In this document: positions 56,116 to 63,939 of the stretch, piece after piece | Layout of the letters: every line of letters begins with the position of its first letter | Numbering within the stretch: position 1 is the first letter of the stretch | Source of the DNA: Cafeteria roenbergensis | Lineage: Eukaryota > Sar > Bigyra > Bicosoecida > Cafeteriaceae | Assembly: GCA_008330645.1 (NCBI GenBank) | Contig: VLTN01000074.1 | Span: 91,222 to 155,221 of the forward strand | DNA length: 64,000 nt | Direction: 5' to 3' | The notes under the pieces: generated by a model | The model's database searches: none | What the model saw: only the letters and a program-made list of their open reading frames with translations | Told to the model about the DNA's origin: nothing | Made by a program: the position numbers and the translations under genes

Positions 56116-56916
56116 TTAAAAATTAGTTTGTAAAATATTATGGTATTTATTAGAGGAATTTTCAACCCTAAATAAAATGCTGTTATAATCTTGATTGTTT
56201 TGTTGTAAATATTTATAATTAGTAAGGAAAACCCCCGTGTTATCTGATATAGTGGTGTTTTTAGATATTGAAGGGAGTAATTCATAAGATACGGGGAGGT
56301 CGTTAGATTCTATAACAATATGCGATATAGGGGTTAAAAATTCTAAAGTGGAAGCATCTTGTGTTTCTACATCTTCATTTAATATAACTAATGAATACTC
56401 TTCGTCTATGTCGTCAAATTCAAAAGAGTTAAAGTCTACTCTCATGTCATCATTAAACATAATAAAATGACCGTTTCTAAAATTTTCAGTCGTGGTGATT
56501 TCAAATTTTTTACTATGTTTATTAAAACTAAAAACGGGTATGTCTTCTTCTCCTATGATACCGCCACATAATCCAGCTAAAGTTTCATTAATGGCGGTAC
56601 CTACATCAACATAATCGTACATGTACCCGTCTTCATCTACAAAGGTACTAAAATCAACCTCACGTACTCCCATAATTTCATCGGTGGAACGGTTAAAAAT
56701 TCCTACTTGATAGTCATGTCCCGCGGGTTTAAATAATGGAAGTCTTATTTTATGGAGATGGAACTCTTCAACAATTAAGAGATAATTTTTATCAGGGTCT
56801 AAAATTGTAGAAGAACGAAAAATATCAACACTAACGGGTCTTTTATAAGAGCCCCGCGGTCCAGCTAATTGTTTATTACTCTTGATAGTTTCATTAAGCC
56901 AAATATACTGTTTCAT
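56116..56916 (-). CDS. Minor capsid (penton) protein, C-terminus shifted into another frame
   Basis: The 266-residue frame lies directly after the protease gene and before the major capsid gene, as in mavirus-type elements, and starts with a TCTAAGT promoter. Motifs include NYLLIVEEFHLHKIRLPLF and PISHIVIES, typical of single jelly-roll penton proteins. The frame stops after HNILQTNF at a TTTTT run. A second frame overlapping from 56,137 down to 56,004 continues with NRFNLSFTIYDYDNEKHPL, the usual C-terminal signature of virophage pentons (RLNFSIYDEDG type). One T fewer joins them, so the true gene is probably 56004-56916, about 305 residues. Confidence 0.85.
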   Translation of the reverse strand: MKQYIWLNETIKSNKQLAGPRGSYKRPVSVDIFRSSTILDPDKNYLLIVEEFHLHKIRLPLFKPAGHDYQVGIFNRSTDEIMGVREVDFSTFVDEDGYMYDYVDVGTAINETLAGLCGGIIGEEDIPVFSFNKHSKKFEITTTENFRNGHFIMFNDDMRVDFNSFEFDDIDEEYSLVILNEDVETQDASTLEFLTPISHIVIESNDLPVSYELLPSISKNTTISDNTGVFLTNYKYLQQNNQDYNSILFRVENSSNKYHNILQTNF

Positions 56917-56924
56917 ATATATAA

Positions 56925-56931
56925 ACTTAGA
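56925..56931 (-). promoter_or_regulatory. TCTA late promoter, penton gene
   Basis: On the minus strand TTCTAAGTTTATATATATG ends at the penton ATG. Confidence 0.87.
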
Positions 56932-56957
56932 ATATATTATTTTAAGTTAATAAATAC

Positions 56958-57527
56958 TTAATGGAAAGTTTGAACAACCACCTCATCAGGTGAAATATTT
57001 TTCAATTTACTTAAAGATTTAATCACTTGAGCAAACTCGTCATTTGTTAAATTTTTTAAAGCACACCTGGTTAAACACCACCGCCCACATGTGGCACTGT
57101 TATTTGTTAGAGATTGTAATTTATGGTGTGAATAATCAACATCGTACCCACTTTCTAACAGTAAATTTATTAAGCTGTTTTCTTCTTCTTTATATAGGTC
57201 TTTTCTTTGTGTTCCGCTGTACCTTTTTTGGTCTACATCTGGTCTGCCTCCGTAAGAATCAAAAAAATAAATTGTACCTTCTTTTTTACCTAGTATTAAA
57301 GCACAATAATGCCCAAATAAAAACTCGCCTTGATGATTAGGATAAAAAATTATCAATTTGTTATCATTTCTAAATAATCCATTTATATTTTTACAATTAA
57401 TAATGTCGTCATAATCTATAACATTAATTCCGGTTTCATTTGGTAATGTTGAGTGCCATAAATCCCGTAATTCTTGAGGACTTAGAGCTGTTAATAACAA
57501 TTTTTTAATATCTGCTTTCTTTAACAT
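56958..57527 (-). CDS. PRO: Adenain/Ulp1-like cysteine protease (capsid maturation)
   Basis: The 189-residue protein has the C5/C48 clan order: His73 in FGHYCALIL, Asp90 in IYFFDSYGG, Gln138 in HKLQSLTNNS and Cys147 in ATCGRWCL. Such proteases process capsid and accessory proteins in mavirus, polintons and adenoviruses. The gene is intact. A TAGA (TCTA on the minus strand) lies at 57539-57542, with TTTATATATG at the start. It is placed between penton and ATPase. Confidence 0.93.
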   Translation of the reverse strand: MLKKADIKKLLLTALSPQELRDLWHSTLPNETGINVIDYDDIINCKNINGLFRNDNKLIIFYPNHQGEFLFGHYCALILGKKEGTIYFFDSYGGRPDVDQKRYSGTQRKDLYKEEENSLINLLLESGYDVDYSHHKLQSLTNNSATCGRWCLTRCALKNLTNDEFAQVIKSLSKLKNISPDEVVVQTFH

Positions 57528-57538
57528 ATATAAAACAA

Positions 57539-57542
57539 TAGA
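57539..57542 (-). promoter_or_regulatory. TCTA late promoter, protease gene
   Basis: On the minus strand TTCTATTGTTTTATATATG ends at the protease ATG. The AAGT extension is replaced by TTGT. Confidence 0.8.
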
Positions 57543-57560
57543 ATAATTTTTTTATATATC

Positions 57561-58493
57561 TTATTTTATAGTGTCCGTATTAACCACCGCTTTTTGTGAA
57601 ATGGTTAAATGATTGTCTATATTATAACAAACCCACCGCGACTTTAATAATAATTTATCTACCAGGTCCCTTTGTCTTTTTTTTAATCCTAAATAATTTT
57701 TAAAGAGTCCTTCCCGTTGATAAGAGGTTGATTTTTTAAAAATAACATAATTAGTTGTTTCCTGTTTGATAAGACCGAAGGATGGCCCTCCTTGTGTCTT
57801 ATGGTTGGCTATTATCATATTACATTTATAATGCCTTCCTTGTGTTAATAAATGATCCCGTAAAACTTCAATTAATTTGACATCTTTATTTTTTTCGTAA
57901 TCATCAAAAAATATAACGGAATCTTTAAAAATTTCACCTATATCCTCATTACTAAACCTTAATTGATAACCTGTTTTTTTTGGTCCTTTTTTAACCTTTA
58001 AATCATTAATTCTTAATTCTTCTTTTAACACTTCTTCAGGTTCTAGAAATTTTTTAAGATGTTTGAATTTAATTTTTTCTTTTTCATATAATTTAATTTT
58101 TTCTTCTTCATCCTCATTTTCATAAGGAATCACAAAATCATTAATATCTAAATATTTAATTTTACCAAAACGGCGGTCTGGTTTGTCTGTTATGGCAAAA
58201 AAATGCTTAATTCCTGCTCTGGTGTATTTATCTATTAATTGTACCACAAAGGTAGATTTACCCGAACCACTTTGACCGCTAATAAAATATCTATCACTGT
58301 CTATTTCTTTATCTTGAATACTTGGCGGAATAACTTCTAAAAGATCCTTACCATTTGTATGAAAATAATCCGTACCTTCGTCATCGTCCATTTCATAACT
58401 CGGATCAAAATAAATTAATTTACTTTTACTGTACCGTCCTAAAGTTTTATTCTCCGCAATTGGATAACCTTTTTTTAACTCATTAATACTCAT
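57561..58493 (-). CDS. ATPase: FtsK/HerA-type genome-packaging ATPase
   Basis: This 310-residue P-loop ATPase of the adenovirus IVa2/poxvirus A32/HerA group is thought to pump DNA into the capsid. Walker A is ISGQSGSGKST (residues 73-81), Walker B is SVIFFDDYE (193-200) and the downstream motif is CNMIIANHKTQGG (near 225-236). The reading frame is intact and the start has a TCTA at 58509-58512. It lies upstream of protease, penton and major capsid on the same strand, each gene with its own promoter. Confidence 0.94.
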   Translation of the reverse strand: MSINELKKGYPIAENKTLGRYSKSKLIYFDPSYEMDDDEGTDYFHTNGKDLLEVIPPSIQDKEIDSDRYFISGQSGSGKSTFVVQLIDKYTRAGIKHFFAITDKPDRRFGKIKYLDINDFVIPYENEDEEEKIKLYEKEKIKFKHLKKFLEPEEVLKEELRINDLKVKKGPKKTGYQLRFSNEDIGEIFKDSVIFFDDYEKNKDVKLIEVLRDHLLTQGRHYKCNMIIANHKTQGGPSFGLIKQETTNYVIFKKSTSYQREGLFKNYLGLKKRQRDLVDKLLLKSRWVCYNIDNHLTISQKAVVNTDTIK

Positions 58494-58688
58494 TTATATA
58501 TAAAAAGATAGATTTTATTTTTAAATTATAATGATTTAGGTTTTACAGCCGTTAAAATATAAATTGAAAGAGGTAATTTAAAAAAAGCTTTAAAAAAAAA
58601 TAGTCTATGTGTATTTTTTTAAAATTCTGCACCTATTAAAAAAAATTAAGAAAAAACATTAAAATTTTACATGCATTAAAATATATAT
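58494..58688. other. AT-rich spacer upstream of the ATPase gene
   Basis: This spacer holds the ATPase promoter and the 3' flank of the nucleotidyltransferase-like gene. Nothing else is recognised. Confidence 0.5.
58509..58512 (-). promoter_or_regulatory. TCTA late promoter, ATPase gene
   Basis: On the minus strand ATCTATCTTTTTATATATAA leads into the ATPase ATG. Confidence 0.8.
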
Positions 58689-59504
58689 TTAATTATATTT
58701 GGATAGATCCACCAAAGAAATAATTTTATCATTTAATTTTTTATTTAAGTTATTTATCATTTTAGGGATATCAGATAAATATTTTAATTTCCCGTTACTT
58801 AATCTTTCATCATATGCCGCCAATTTAATAAAAATATCTTCTTTTAAATTTGATAAAACAAACTTTTTAATTTTACTATTCATTTTAGAGTCTTGAACAC
58901 TTTTAAGCCGTGAGATGGTCAAATACCCAAAGCCCACAAATGAGTTGTTTAAAATATCATCAAATTTATTTTCAATTTTATTTAATCTTTTTAATGCTTT
59001 AACATAATTCTTTTTTTTAACATATAATTTAAACTCATCATAAAATAATTTTTTAAAATCTTCATCCGCTAAATTTGTTGATGTTGAAAAATCATAGATA
59101 ATAGTCAAATCCTCTAAATATTCCCCAGTAAATAAAAATAAATCTAATTTTAACCATTTCATAGAGGTTTTATTAAGTAAATTAAATACTTTTGTATAAG
59201 ATTTTAAAACTTTTAGAGCATCGTCTATATTTCTAATCGGTTTATCTCCTATTTTAAGCTTGGAAAATTCTGTAATCGGGTCTTTTTTTATCATTTTTAA
59301 AATATTATATACCGCTTCCATTAATAATTTAATCATATTTTCCGTAAAATCTATTTTTTGATATAAATCTATATCACTCGCCCATAAACTCAAAGGATAA
59401 GACCCATTAAGACGCATTGTTTTACCATGTTCAAAGTTAAGCTGGTTTAAAATTGATCGGTTAGTCTTGTTAAACTTTTTAATATTCCGTTGTGTGAGCT
59501 TCAT
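58689..59504 (-). CDS. Nucleotidyltransferase-fold protein, function unknown
   Basis: The preferred start is the ATG at 59502-59504 (271 residues), because the AT-rich promoter-like stretch ends there; an ATG at 59534 in frame is also possible. The protein has the polymerase-beta-type pattern: Gly34-Ser35 in RLNGSYPLSL, Asp44 and Asp46 in WASDIDLY, and a third acidic strand KLDLFLF (Asp121). The rest is Lys-rich helix. This could be a nucleotidyl-transferring enzyme (for example of a terminal-transferase or tRNA/RNA-modifying type), but the motif alone does not fix the substrate. The usual TCTA is replaced by CCTA at 59,515-59,519. It is divergent from the lipase-domain gene, with 75 bp between starts. 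Confidence 0.65.
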   Translation of the reverse strand: MKLTQRNIKKFNKTNRSILNQLNFEHGKTMRLNGSYPLSLWASDIDLYQKIDFTENMIKLLMEAVYNILKMIKKDPITEFSKLKIGDKPIRNIDDALKVLKSYTKVFNLLNKTSMKWLKLDLFLFTGEYLEDLTIIYDFSTSTNLADEDFKKLFYDEFKLYVKKKNYVKALKRLNKIENKFDDILNNSFVGFGYLTISRLKSVQDSKMNSKIKKFVLSNLKEDIFIKLAAYDERLSNGKLKYLSDIPKMINNLNKKLNDKIISLVDLSKYN

Positions 59505-59562
59505 ATAATATAATTTAGGTTTTTTGTTTATCAAAAAAAATATTAATCTAAAAAATTTAATA

Positions 59563-59566
59563 TCTA
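59563..59566 (+). promoter_or_regulatory. TCTA late promoter, lipase-domain gene
   Basis: TATCTAACTT followed by ATTATATATATG ends at the ATG 59580. A second TCTA lies at 59547-59550. The short divergent gap also serves the nucleotidyltransferase-like gene. Confidence 0.82.
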
Positions 59567-59579
59567 ACTTATTATATAT

Positions 59580-59852
59580 ATGGACAACTCACTGAGAAAC
59601 TTGTTATTAAACATAGCGATCAAACGTGGCGAACAATACAAAGCCAGGGCGGAAGCTTCAAACAATGACGAATTATTTAAAAGAGGGGTTGATGAATCTT
59701 TGCGAAAAGAGAAACTAAAACAGGAGGTAGTGCTTGAAAAATTTGAACGGGACGAATATAAACCTTTAGATATGATTTTAAGAGAATCACGAAAAGGTCA
59801 AGAAGTAAGAGGTTTAATTTATTCATCTTTTAATGAATTTAAAAAAACCTAA
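59580..59852 (+). CDS. N-terminal part of the lipase-domain gene
   Basis: The ATG at 59580 follows a TCTAACTTATTATATATATG promoter. It encodes 90 residues, helical and charged (RKEKLKQEVVLEKFERDEY). The frame ends in FNEFKKT at a seven-A run. One A fewer leads straight into the 59833-60144 frame (KKPNPSFEILRG), so this is probably the beginning of one long gene reaching 61738. Confidence 0.7.
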   Translation: MDNSLRNLLLNIAIKRGEQYKARAEASNNDELFKRGVDESLRKEKLKQEVVLEKFERDEYKPLDMILRESRKGQEVRGLIYSSFNEFKKT

Positions 59853-60144
59853 TCCAAGCTTTGAAATTTTAAGAGGCCAAATTAAGCGGCTGAATGATAT
59901 AGTTTTAACTGAAGATTTACCAGCAGCAACAGAAGAAGCAATAAAAAATTATATGACAGGATTTAAAGAAAAATTGATCGTCCCTTTTGGAACTTCTCCA
60001 CAATTCTCCGACAAGCATCAAGAACGATTAATTGGATATGTATCCGATTTACTTAAAATAATAGGTAAAAAAAGATGCACCAAACTCACAATTAGACGAA
60101 GAAGTCCAGGCAATGGAGAGAAAAACAAAAGATCGATTAATTGA
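59833..60144 (+). CDS. Second part of the lipase-domain gene
   Basis: The helical sequence (LRGQIKRLNDIVLTEDLPAAT, LIGYVSDLLKII) has no promoter of its own. It loses frame at a seven-A run at about 60,066-60,072. The alternative frame continues with DAPNSQLDEEVQAMERK into the 60113-61738 frame. Confidence 0.65.
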   Translation: MNLKKPNPSFEILRGQIKRLNDIVLTEDLPAATEEAIKNYMTGFKEKLIVPFGTSPQFSDKHQERLIGYVSDLLKIIGKKRCTKLTIRRRSPGNGEKNKRSIN

Positions 60145-60314
60145 AATTTTCACAAGAGATGGAAATGGAAAGCTTGGAATTTCCGTACCCAAAAAACTAA
60201 TTTTATTAGGTGACTTAGGGTTTGATACATCAAAATTTTCCAATTCATCACCATATGAAGACATAAATAAATATGCTATAAAACAAATTCAAGGCATACC
60301 CGTAAAATCTGCTA

Positions 60315-60375
<61 letters not shown>

Positions 60376-61738
60376 TTTTCCACCTGACCCAAATGTATTA
60401 CCTTTTCCAACACCTCCAGGAACTCAAGAATTTCCACCACTATCACCTCAGACATTAGAAATGGGAAAAACAAAACCCCCTCGACTAGTTGATGAGTGGA
60501 TGATTACACCTAAAAAAAAAATTGTTTTTGATGAACCATCAGGAGATGATGACGATGATGACGATGCTGATGCTTTAGATGTAGACTTTGACTCATCTTT
60601 TGTCGTGAGTAAATTAACACCATCTCAAAGAAAAGAATATGAACGGTTAAAAAAAGAAGAAGCAGAAGCAGACATAAAACAAAAAGAAATCGAAGCAGCA
60701 TTGAAAAATGTAGGAATAGACCAAAAACAAGCAGAAGATGAAGCATTAGCCGCAGCAGCTGCACAAAAAAAACCAGTTGAACGAACACCACCAAAAACAC
60801 GATCAAGGGCACAAACTAGAACAAGAGGAAGACCACCAACAAGAAGAGAAGAACCAACAACAGAAGCAGAAGCAGAAGATGAAGCAGCATATGATGCCAT
60901 TTTTGTACCAGCTCAAAGATTTGGGGAAAAAAGAGACAAAAAACGTAATGCATTGTCTGAGCTTGGAATACATTACACCATGGCAGATTCACATGATAAA
61001 CTTAATCAAAGATATGCTCTATGGAAACAACAAAGAAAAAAAGGAAAAGGAAAAAAAGCAGGATTCATTAAACCATTATGGAACTTAGTGAAAGATATAC
61101 CCGAAGGATTTAGACGAATAAATAAACCAACCTTAAATATTAGTGATATAAACCAAAACTTAAAAGAAATAGTGAAATTAGCACAATCTACCTATAATAA
61201 CCCCGTAAAAACTTTAGAAGGATGGAAAAACATATATTCAACTCTTAGACTTAGAGTATTCAAAAAGAATAATAATATAGTTATAGCAGTAAGAGGAACC
61301 GACAAATTTAACCAGGATGATTTAAACGACGATGTGGCCATAGTTAAAGGTACATTATCTAACTCTCCCCGATTTTTAGAACTTAAAAAAGTTTATGAAG
61401 CCGCTATTAAACAATACCCAAACGCGAATATAATTTTAACGGGACACTCATTAGGCGGGGGAATGATTATAGAATTATCTAAATTTTACCCAGTTAAAGC
61501 GGTGTTATTTAATCCCGCGGTTAATTTTAATAATTTAAGGTCTAGTAAATATAATTTAAAAAATGTACAGACTCATATTATAGAACATGATCCGCTGGCT
61601 TTAACTTCTTCTTTTCTTCCTAATGTTTCAAAATATAAATTCCCTTTCAAATTAACGGGAACACCATCCGATCACCTTAAAGCCCATGAGTTAAAAACAT
61701 TCTTAGGTGGCAGATGTAGATGTAAAACTAAAAAATGA
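60113..61738 (+). CDS. Class 3 lipase-type domain protein (C-terminal part of a ~720-codon gene)
   Basis: The order in this 541-codon frame is: a helical stretch; an Ala-Pro repeat linker (residues about 66-87); an acidic stretch with DDDDDDDAD; a charged Glu/Lys/Arg-rich coil; and from about residue 325 a lipase domain. The domain has LRVFKKNNNIVIAVRGTDK, the nucleophile elbow ILTGHSLGGGM with Ser446, then FNPAVNF, HDPLAL (candidate Asp) and SDHLKAHEL (candidate His). Lipase-3 enzymes hydrolyse acylglycerols or phospholipids; a virion or egress role at host membranes is inference. Joined to the two preceding frames it forms one gene from 59580, with the charged part perhaps packaged. Confidence 0.8.
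60309..60372 (+). repeat. CTGCTC hexamer repeat (Ala-Pro linker)
   Basis: About ten in-frame CCTGCT units encode a stiff Ala-Pro linker between helical and acidic parts of the lipase-domain protein. Confidence 0.95.
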
Positions 61739-61766
61739 AAATTGATTTAAGGATAAAAAAATATTA

Positions 61767-61770
61767 TCTA
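61767..61770 (+). promoter_or_regulatory. TCTA late promoter, gene at 61787
   Basis: TATCTAAGGCATTATATATA then ATG: same spacing as the capsid-gene promoters. Confidence 0.84.
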
Positions 61771-61786
61771 AGGCATTATATATATA

Positions 61787-62164
61787 ATGGAAATATCAAG
61801 TGCAAGTGCAACAACTTCAGGAATTACAATGGCTCTAAATATCCTAACTCCTCTAGCGGTTCATACTTATCGGTCATGTATCCGCCCAAGAATTAGAAAG
61901 GTACAAAACATAAGAAAACAGGTTCTTTTACTCCCTCCAAAAGGTGGTAAGGGTTTTTTATATAACAAACTAAAAAACCAAAAGCAGTACATGGTTATAG
62001 ATGTAGACGAGTATTTAACAAGCCTGGTCACTGAAGAGGAATTAAAAAGACTTAAGAATGCCAAGAAAAACGACTCATTTTTTGAACTAGATCTTTTATA
62101 TTCAAGTTGTGCGGACAAAGTAAAAACCTCTTCTTATACATGGGCCAGCTCTTTTTTCACATGA
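61787..62164 (+). CDS. Unknown element protein, first part
   Basis: The ATG at 61787 has a TCTA promoter (61767-61770). The protein begins with a mildly hydrophobic segment (GITMALNILTPLAVHTY), then a basic patch and YMVIDVDEYLTSLVTEEEL. I do not recognise a family. The frame ends after WASSFFT at a TTTTTT run. One T fewer continues as SFSHDAVCIAAPDSEFF into the 62169-62369 frame, so a single gene of about 193 codons (61787-62369) is likely. Confidence 0.65.
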   Translation: MEISSASATTSGITMALNILTPLAVHTYRSCIRPRIRKVQNIRKQVLLLPPKGGKGFLYNKLKNQKQYMVIDVDEYLTSLVTEEELKRLKNAKKNDSFFELDLLYSSCADKVKTSSYTWASSFFT

Positions 62165-62168
62165 TGCG

Positions 62169-62369
62169 GTGTGCATTGCTGCCCCTGATAGCGAGTTTTT
62201 TAATAAAATTTTAGAAGATCACGACACAGAAAAACGGGAAGCCATACGAAAAGGAAGAGAGAGCTTTTTAGAATCTTTGCCGACTAAAAGTGTATGTACA
62301 ACTTATCACTCATACGAAGAACTTGAAAAAATGATAAGAAACCGTTTAAATATTTGTTACGCAGTATAA
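62169..62369 (+). CDS. Unknown element protein, second part
   Basis: This encodes APDSEFFNKILEDHDTEKRE and a helical C-terminus (YEELEKMIRNRLN). It has no promoter or AT-rich leader of its own. It is best read as the C-terminal half of the gene starting at 61787. Confidence 0.6.
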   Translation: MCIAAPDSEFFNKILEDHDTEKREAIRKGRESFLESLPTKSVCTTYHSYEELEKMIRNRLNICYAV

Positions 62370-62381
62370 TTAAATAAATAT

Positions 62382-62385
62382 TCTA
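62382..62385 (+). promoter_or_regulatory. TCTA late promoter, 58-aa gene
   Basis: TTCTAGATTAATATATATG ends at ATG 62397. Confidence 0.82.
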
Positions 62386-62396
62386 GATTAATATAT

Positions 62397-62573
62397 ATGG
62401 ACGGAGATGAAAAAAAAAAATGTGAAATGATATTTGAAACACTAAGAGAGCTGGAGAAATTTAGATATTATTTTATAGATGATGATAAAAAAAAAGCATG
62501 GAAAAGTTTAAAACAGATGAATTATTTATTTAAACAGCTTTATTATAAAAGAAATTTTGGGAGATTAGTCTAA
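62397..62573 (+). CDS. Small element protein (58 aa), unknown
   Basis: A short but convincing gene: TTCTAGATTAATATATATG ends exactly at its ATG, and the frame is intact to TAA 62571-62573. The product is Lys/Glu/Tyr-rich and helical (MIFETLRELEKFRYYF, LKQMNYLFKQLYYKR). No family is recognised. Confidence 0.7.
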   Translation: MDGDEKKKCEMIFETLRELEKFRYYFIDDDKKKAWKSLKQMNYLFKQLYYKRNFGRLV

Positions 62574-62600
62574 TTAAAAATTATTTTCCAATTATTTTTA

Positions 62601-62849
62601 ATGAGAGTTTATAGTGATATACCGCAACATCTAAAAGATTTTATAGAATTTTTAAAAAATAATAAAATTAAGGATTTTAGTCTTTATGCTTTTATGGGTT
62701 ATCTAACATTATTTAGAAAACCAGAAAAAACCAAACAATATCAAAGCGAATACATAAATAAATTAATAAAAGATTATAAAAGATTTAAGAGCTATATAAA
62801 ATCTTCTATACTTCAAACTAATGATTATAATTCAAGTGAATCAAAGTGA
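62601..62849 (+). CDS. Small element protein, unknown, with a probable acidic tail in the next frame
   Basis: The start is ATG 62601; the nearest TCTA is at 62569-62572, overlapping the previous stop. The helical, basic protein (LKDFIEFLKNNKIKDFSLYAF) reaches NSSESK. If one A is removed at about 62,844-62,846 the frame continues to 62,890 with SSESDSDSIESETIF, a plausible acidic tail. Confidence 0.65.
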   Translation: MRVYSDIPQHLKDFIEFLKNNKIKDFSLYAFMGYLTLFRKPEKTKQYQSEYINKLIKDYKRFKSYIKSSILQTNDYNSSESK

Positions 62850-62915
62850 AAGCGACAGTGACAGCATTGAATCAGAAACCATTTTTTAAAATATAAAATA
62901 ATTTTAAATTAATAA

Positions 62916-62919
62916 TCTA
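62916..62919 (+). promoter_or_regulatory. TCTA late promoter, gene at 62937
   Basis: ATCTAAGTTATATTTATATA precedes the ATG at 62937. Confidence 0.84.
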
Positions 62920-62936
62920 AGTTATATTTATATATA

Positions 62937-63512
62937 ATGTCTAATAATATCAAATTTCAACGGCGATTTAATAAAGAGGAAAAACCCGAAGCCGTAAAGC
63001 TTTTAACCCCTGAAGAATCAAACATTTATTTTAAGGAAGAGTATGGAAAAAATAAATAATTTAGAGGTTACGAACTTTTTACTAACCCACGATCTAAACT
63101 GTAAAAAATAAAATGTGATGAAATCAAGTGCTTTAGAAATGGAAAAGATTAAAAAGAGATTTTAAAGCCCTAAGTTCAAAAGTTTCAAATGTACAACCTT
63201 TAGAAGTATCAGGAGAAGTGAAACAAGATTTAAATTAAATCAAACTAATGTTTTATCTTTAGATAAAGGGTTAAAGTTTGTTAATGAGCTTAAAGCTGTT
63301 AAAATTTAAAGATGATGAGGGCAATGATCATTATGGTTTGGTAAAAAGTGAAGTTGAAAAAATTAGTAAATTAGCAGGTGTTTAATGTGGAACTTGTAAA
63401 AGAAAATAACCATTTAAGCGATAATCTTATTCCCCTTTTAATTAAAATCAATTCAATCATTAAGCAAGCGGCTGGATGTTTTAGAAAAAGTGGACCATCT
63501 TGGAATGATTAA
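62937..63512 (+). pseudogene. Coiled-coil type element gene broken by several frameshifts
   Basis: It begins with a good promoter (TCTAAGTTATATTTATATATAATG) and an ATG at 62937. The first frame runs 40 codons (MSNNIKFQRRFNKEEKPEAV start) to 63059. Coding-like pieces then continue in changing frames: NNLEVTNFLLTHDLNCKK, ALSSKVSNVQPLEVSGEVKQ, NVLSLDKGLKFVNELKAV, KDDEGNDHYGLVKSEVEKIS and NNHLSDNLIPLLIKI. At least five frame changes are needed, many at A runs. Either the gene is dead or the sequence here is of poor quality. Confidence 0.6.
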
Positions 63513-63542
63513 TAATAATTTATATTAACTTAAAAAAAATTA

Positions 63543-63546
63543 TCTA
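63543..63546 (+). promoter_or_regulatory. TCTA late promoter, gene at 63561
   Basis: TATCTAAGTATATATATATA is followed by ATG at 63561. Confidence 0.84.
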
Positions 63547-63560
63547 AGTATATATATATA

Positions 63561-63939
63561 ATGAACTATACTTTGGACGATAATTTCAACTTTGTACCTA
63601 TGGGTGCAGGAACAAAAACAAAAGCTCTTTTAAATAGAACTCAAAAAACATAGGAACACTGGCAGCAGACATAAAAAACTTGAACAAACGGGACAAGTGG
63701 CGGCTTCTTCTTGATTTCCTGGCAACTGGTGTCAATATGATTAAAAATGGAATAGAAGGTAAGAGATGGAGCGATTAATACCGTTTTTAAAGGATTAGGT
63801 ACCAAACAAAAGCAAACGTAAGCCTCACCCGCACAAAAAAGACGGCGGAGCTTATAAGAAGGTCATGGAAAAAGTACGAGTGAGCCTTCCTGAAGCTTCA
63901 AAAATGATTAAACAAGCTGGACCTCTAGAAAAGATTTAA
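63561..63939 (+). pseudogene. Small basic element gene broken by frameshifts
   Basis: The ATG at 63561 follows TCTAAGTATATATATATAATG. The N-terminus MNYTLDDNFNFVPMGAG is followed in other frames by IGTLAADIKNLNKRDKWRLL, DGAINTVFKGLGTKQKQ and then a basic HKKDGGAYKKVMEKVRVSLP segment ending GPLEKI at 63939. The pieces follow one another at A-rich points, so they are one gene of about 125 codons with at least three shifts. I see nothing supportable in the last 60 bp. Confidence 0.6.
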
